DNA of 64,000 nt from contig JANCRA010000001.1 of the NCBI GenBank assembly GCA_024362935.1, positions 53,947,930 to 54,011,929 on the forward strand. The letters run 5' to 3'. Both the position numbers and the translations under genes were made by a program. Within the stretch, counting starts at the first letter, position 1. Each line of letters starts with the position of its first letter. The notes under the pieces were generated by a model. That model searched no databases. It saw nothing but the letters and a program-made list of their open reading frames with translations, and had not been told where the DNA came from. This stretch comes from Setophaga petechia (Eukaryota > Chordata > Aves > Passeriformes > Parulidae). This document shows, one piece after another, positions 61,401 to 64,000 of this stretch.

Positions 61401-64000
61401 ACATCTTTCAGTGTTCTTCTGTGCTGTTGTTTTTTAGTAGTGCTAAATGCCTCCTAACAGGATCCGGTTTTGTTGGTTTCAGGGGTACAGGCTGAGTGTG
61501 GGTCATCTGACTACTTGTTGACTTGAATATAAATCAAACCCCTTTGTGCTTTCTGCAGTTTTGGGTCTGTGATGGTTGTGTTAAAATCTTCCTCCTTCTG
61601 CGTAAGTATTTGTTGAAGGATTTGATAGATAAGGTCCTCATTGGGACAGACTTTGAAATGAGGACTTTGCCTAACTCTTTAGTGACTACAGTCTTCCATG
61701 GATTTCTAGAGCCTCTAAGGGGATTTTTTTTTAACATAAGGGAGTAGTTGTCTTGTCTTTTTCCTTCCCTGGGAAGGAAATTGAAGGTAATACTTGTCTC
61801 TATCTTCCTTTGCAGTAATATGCATGTATGTTGTCAGTTTGGGAGTTTTCTTCTTCCAGCAGGGTGGAGAGTATTAAATAATTCATGTTTGATGTTAGAA
61901 AAAAATTCTGCAACGGATGACTGGAAATAAACAGTGGGGTTTTTTTAGATAGGTACCTTTGTCCTTTATAGGCAGAAATAAGAAATTTACTGTGTAGCAC
62001 AGTGACTTCATAACACAGAATTTCTCTAATGTTAAGCTGAATTCTGTTTGTCCAGTAGCATGGTTGCAGAGAGAGGATGATGATAACTCTTAGATCAGCA
62101 GGTATTAAGATGCTGTTAAGTTCTTCTGTTGCACAGTAGTTCTCTACCTAGGAGGTGACAGTAACTTCTGTACATTCAGGATTCCTCCTGAGGTAAGAAT
62201 TATGAGAGTGGGACTGAGCAGTACAAGGAACACAATGCTAAAAATCATTTAAGTGGAATTTCATAGTCACAGAAGACAGGCAGAGGTAGAGAGAAGGAAG
62301 GATTGAGAGTCAAGTGCCTGTTTCCAGTCCCATGAAATTTTCATGTTGTGGCAGGTTTTGTTATTGCAAAAGGCATCTTCTAGTGCGTGATAGAGTGACT
62401 TAATGTTAAAAATAAATGTGCTTAAAGCTTGTTTCCTTGTGCGTGGTGTCTAAAGTTATCAGACTGCCTCTTCTTTCATTGTTGTCCTGTCTCTCAGCTG
62501 CATTTTTCTTCTCCTGTTCTTTACTTGATTTTCAGTCTTTGATGAAACTGACTAGATTTAGTTTGGAATAAATGGGGCGCCCATCCCAAAAATGCCAAAT
62601 CAAACAAAAAAATCCCAGCAAACAACATGGTAATTAAGTAAAAAATATAAAGCTATGTAGAAAATTCAACTGAAAACATGATTTTGTGTGGAAGGCATGA
62701 CTTCTTTTGCATTGTAGGGTGACGTGCTGCTAGGGTCAGGTGAGAGGGAGGCCATGGGTTGTTGCTTTGACATGTGCCTCTCCTGGGTTTGCAGACTGGT
62801 TCATAACAATCACTTCTATTAGTGGTTCTGTAAGTAGGTTCATTTTTCTGAAGATGGAGTTTAGAAAGACAGAAATCAGGATCCCTTTAAGAAATAGACC
62901 AGGTAATAGTTTGAAGTTCTGGTAAGGTCATATCTTCAGAAGCAGCCAGAATCAAAATTCTCTGTGACCTCCATGTGTAGCTGTAGCACACAATCATGTC
63001 TTGCTGCTTGATAGAAAATTTTGGTGGTTTTTTTAAGGACATAAGGTAGAAGGAAAAAAAAACCACCCAACCAGTTGAAATTCGTGGTGGGTAGTTTGAA
63101 GTGATTTGCATCTGCTAACTTTATGTGTCTTCTGTGTAGACTTTTTTGTGCGGATTGTGATCTGATGGCCTTTGGAAGTATGTTTCATTCTTGGAGCTAT
63201 TAACTGGCTTTCTCTGTATTGGACAGAGGGAATGCTTGATACAATTTTTATTTTAAAATGATCCTTTGGAACAGAGTGTGATACTTCATCATAATGGGGT
63301 GGCATTTGTGTTTTACGCTGTTTTGAGGGTGACTGTATGTTACCTTTCAGCCAGGGAGGAAAACAAAGATTGTCTTCTCTTGGTGTTGTAAACCAAAAGA
63401 AACATGGCAGGAGTGTATCTGGTATAGTTCCAAGTCTGGAACTTGGTGTTCTGTTATGTCCAAGACTCCAGGTAAGGTGAGTGCCTGATAAAGTTGGATG
63501 ATAAGGAAACAGAGAGCTTTTAATGGCATTTGCTACTCTGCTGCCAGTCTTGGGAGAAACTTAAAAAGTCAAAAGAGGCCAAATTTCCAGTTTAGTTTCT
63601 CTTCCTTCATCTAAGACTGTAGAAAGTGTGAGTGGTAGGATTTAGTGTGTTAGTTTCTATTACTCTACTAAAGGAAGGATTTCAAGTTAGCATTGTTTTT
63701 TTTTAATTAGGTTGTAGTTTTTTTAATTGAAAGCACTCAAAAATACATGAAAATACCAGGCATGTCAAGTGCTGGATGATGGATGTGCTTCGGCAGCATA
63801 GCAGCTTCTTGTATGTTTCCTGGCTCTTTCCTTCTGCTTCACCGTTTTGTTAGTTACATTTGGGTGATGAAAGTGGGTATGGTAAGCACTGGAGTGAAGC
63901 TGTAAATTGATTTTGTATTTAATTGATTATGGATCCAGAATAAACCATAATAGGCCTTGATTAGGTTCCATTATAAACTAGATCATATTTAGTTGTGAAG
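61401..64000. other. Putative first-intron sequence
   Basis: Composition returns to AT-leaning. No second exon, known repeat or RNA gene is recognised. If the plus-strand gene is real, this is the beginning of its first intron; the window ends before any exon I can support. Confidence 0.4.

Noticed and set aside
63784..63798. A gtgcttcggcagcat match to the start of U6 snRNA
   Set aside because: The similarity stops after about 14 bases; no U6 body, promoter or terminator follows.
1..64000. CRISPR arrays, operons, phage or plasmid genes
   Set aside because: None is present; the repeat content and composition are vertebrate nuclear.
1..64000. A novel multi-gene biological system
   Set aside because: I searched for clustered coding frames, regular repeats and shared motifs, and found only retroelement remnants, one retrocopy and one probable promoter.

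Overview
The window looks like avian, most likely passerine, nuclear DNA. The evidence is several CR1 LINE fragments, an LTR of the abundant avian ERVL-like type, and five copies of one short class II-like LTR. The rest is AT-leaning, non-coding sequence with one sharp GC/CpG-rich promoter-like block. There is no bacterial gene organisation: open frames are short, scattered on both strands and mostly unrecognisable.

Layout. Bases 1-28,700 are intergenic or intronic DNA carrying one ERVL-like LTR (3.08 kb), two pairs of old unclassified dispersed repeats (3.84/4.55 kb and 13.54/15.13 kb), four solo LTRs of one family (9.17, 13.98, 17.30 and 22.67 kb) and CR1 fragments (12.9, 16.8, 19.9 and 25.9 kb). 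At 28.7-30.5 kb lies the best-supported gene-derived feature: a 5'-truncated, intron-less, frameshifted copy of the splicing factor gene PRPF31 on the minus strand. A fifth solo LTR sits in what looks like its 3' untranslated region. Bases 30.5-60.6 kb are again almost featureless, apart from two CR1 fragments (40.5-41.8 kb), a 58-bp tandem duplication (33.76 kb) and a perfect 14-bp-stem hairpin (47.27 kb). At 60.6-61.35 kb a CpG island with GC boxes and a good splice donor on the plus strand suggests the promoter and first exon of a gene whose body lies beyond the right edge.

No intact, recognisable protein-coding gene was found. The content is mainly the fossil record of retrotransposition (CR1, two LTR classes, one host mRNA) plus one probable promoter. 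No operon-like or co-functioning gene set is present. All calls are by eye; no alignment or database search was run.
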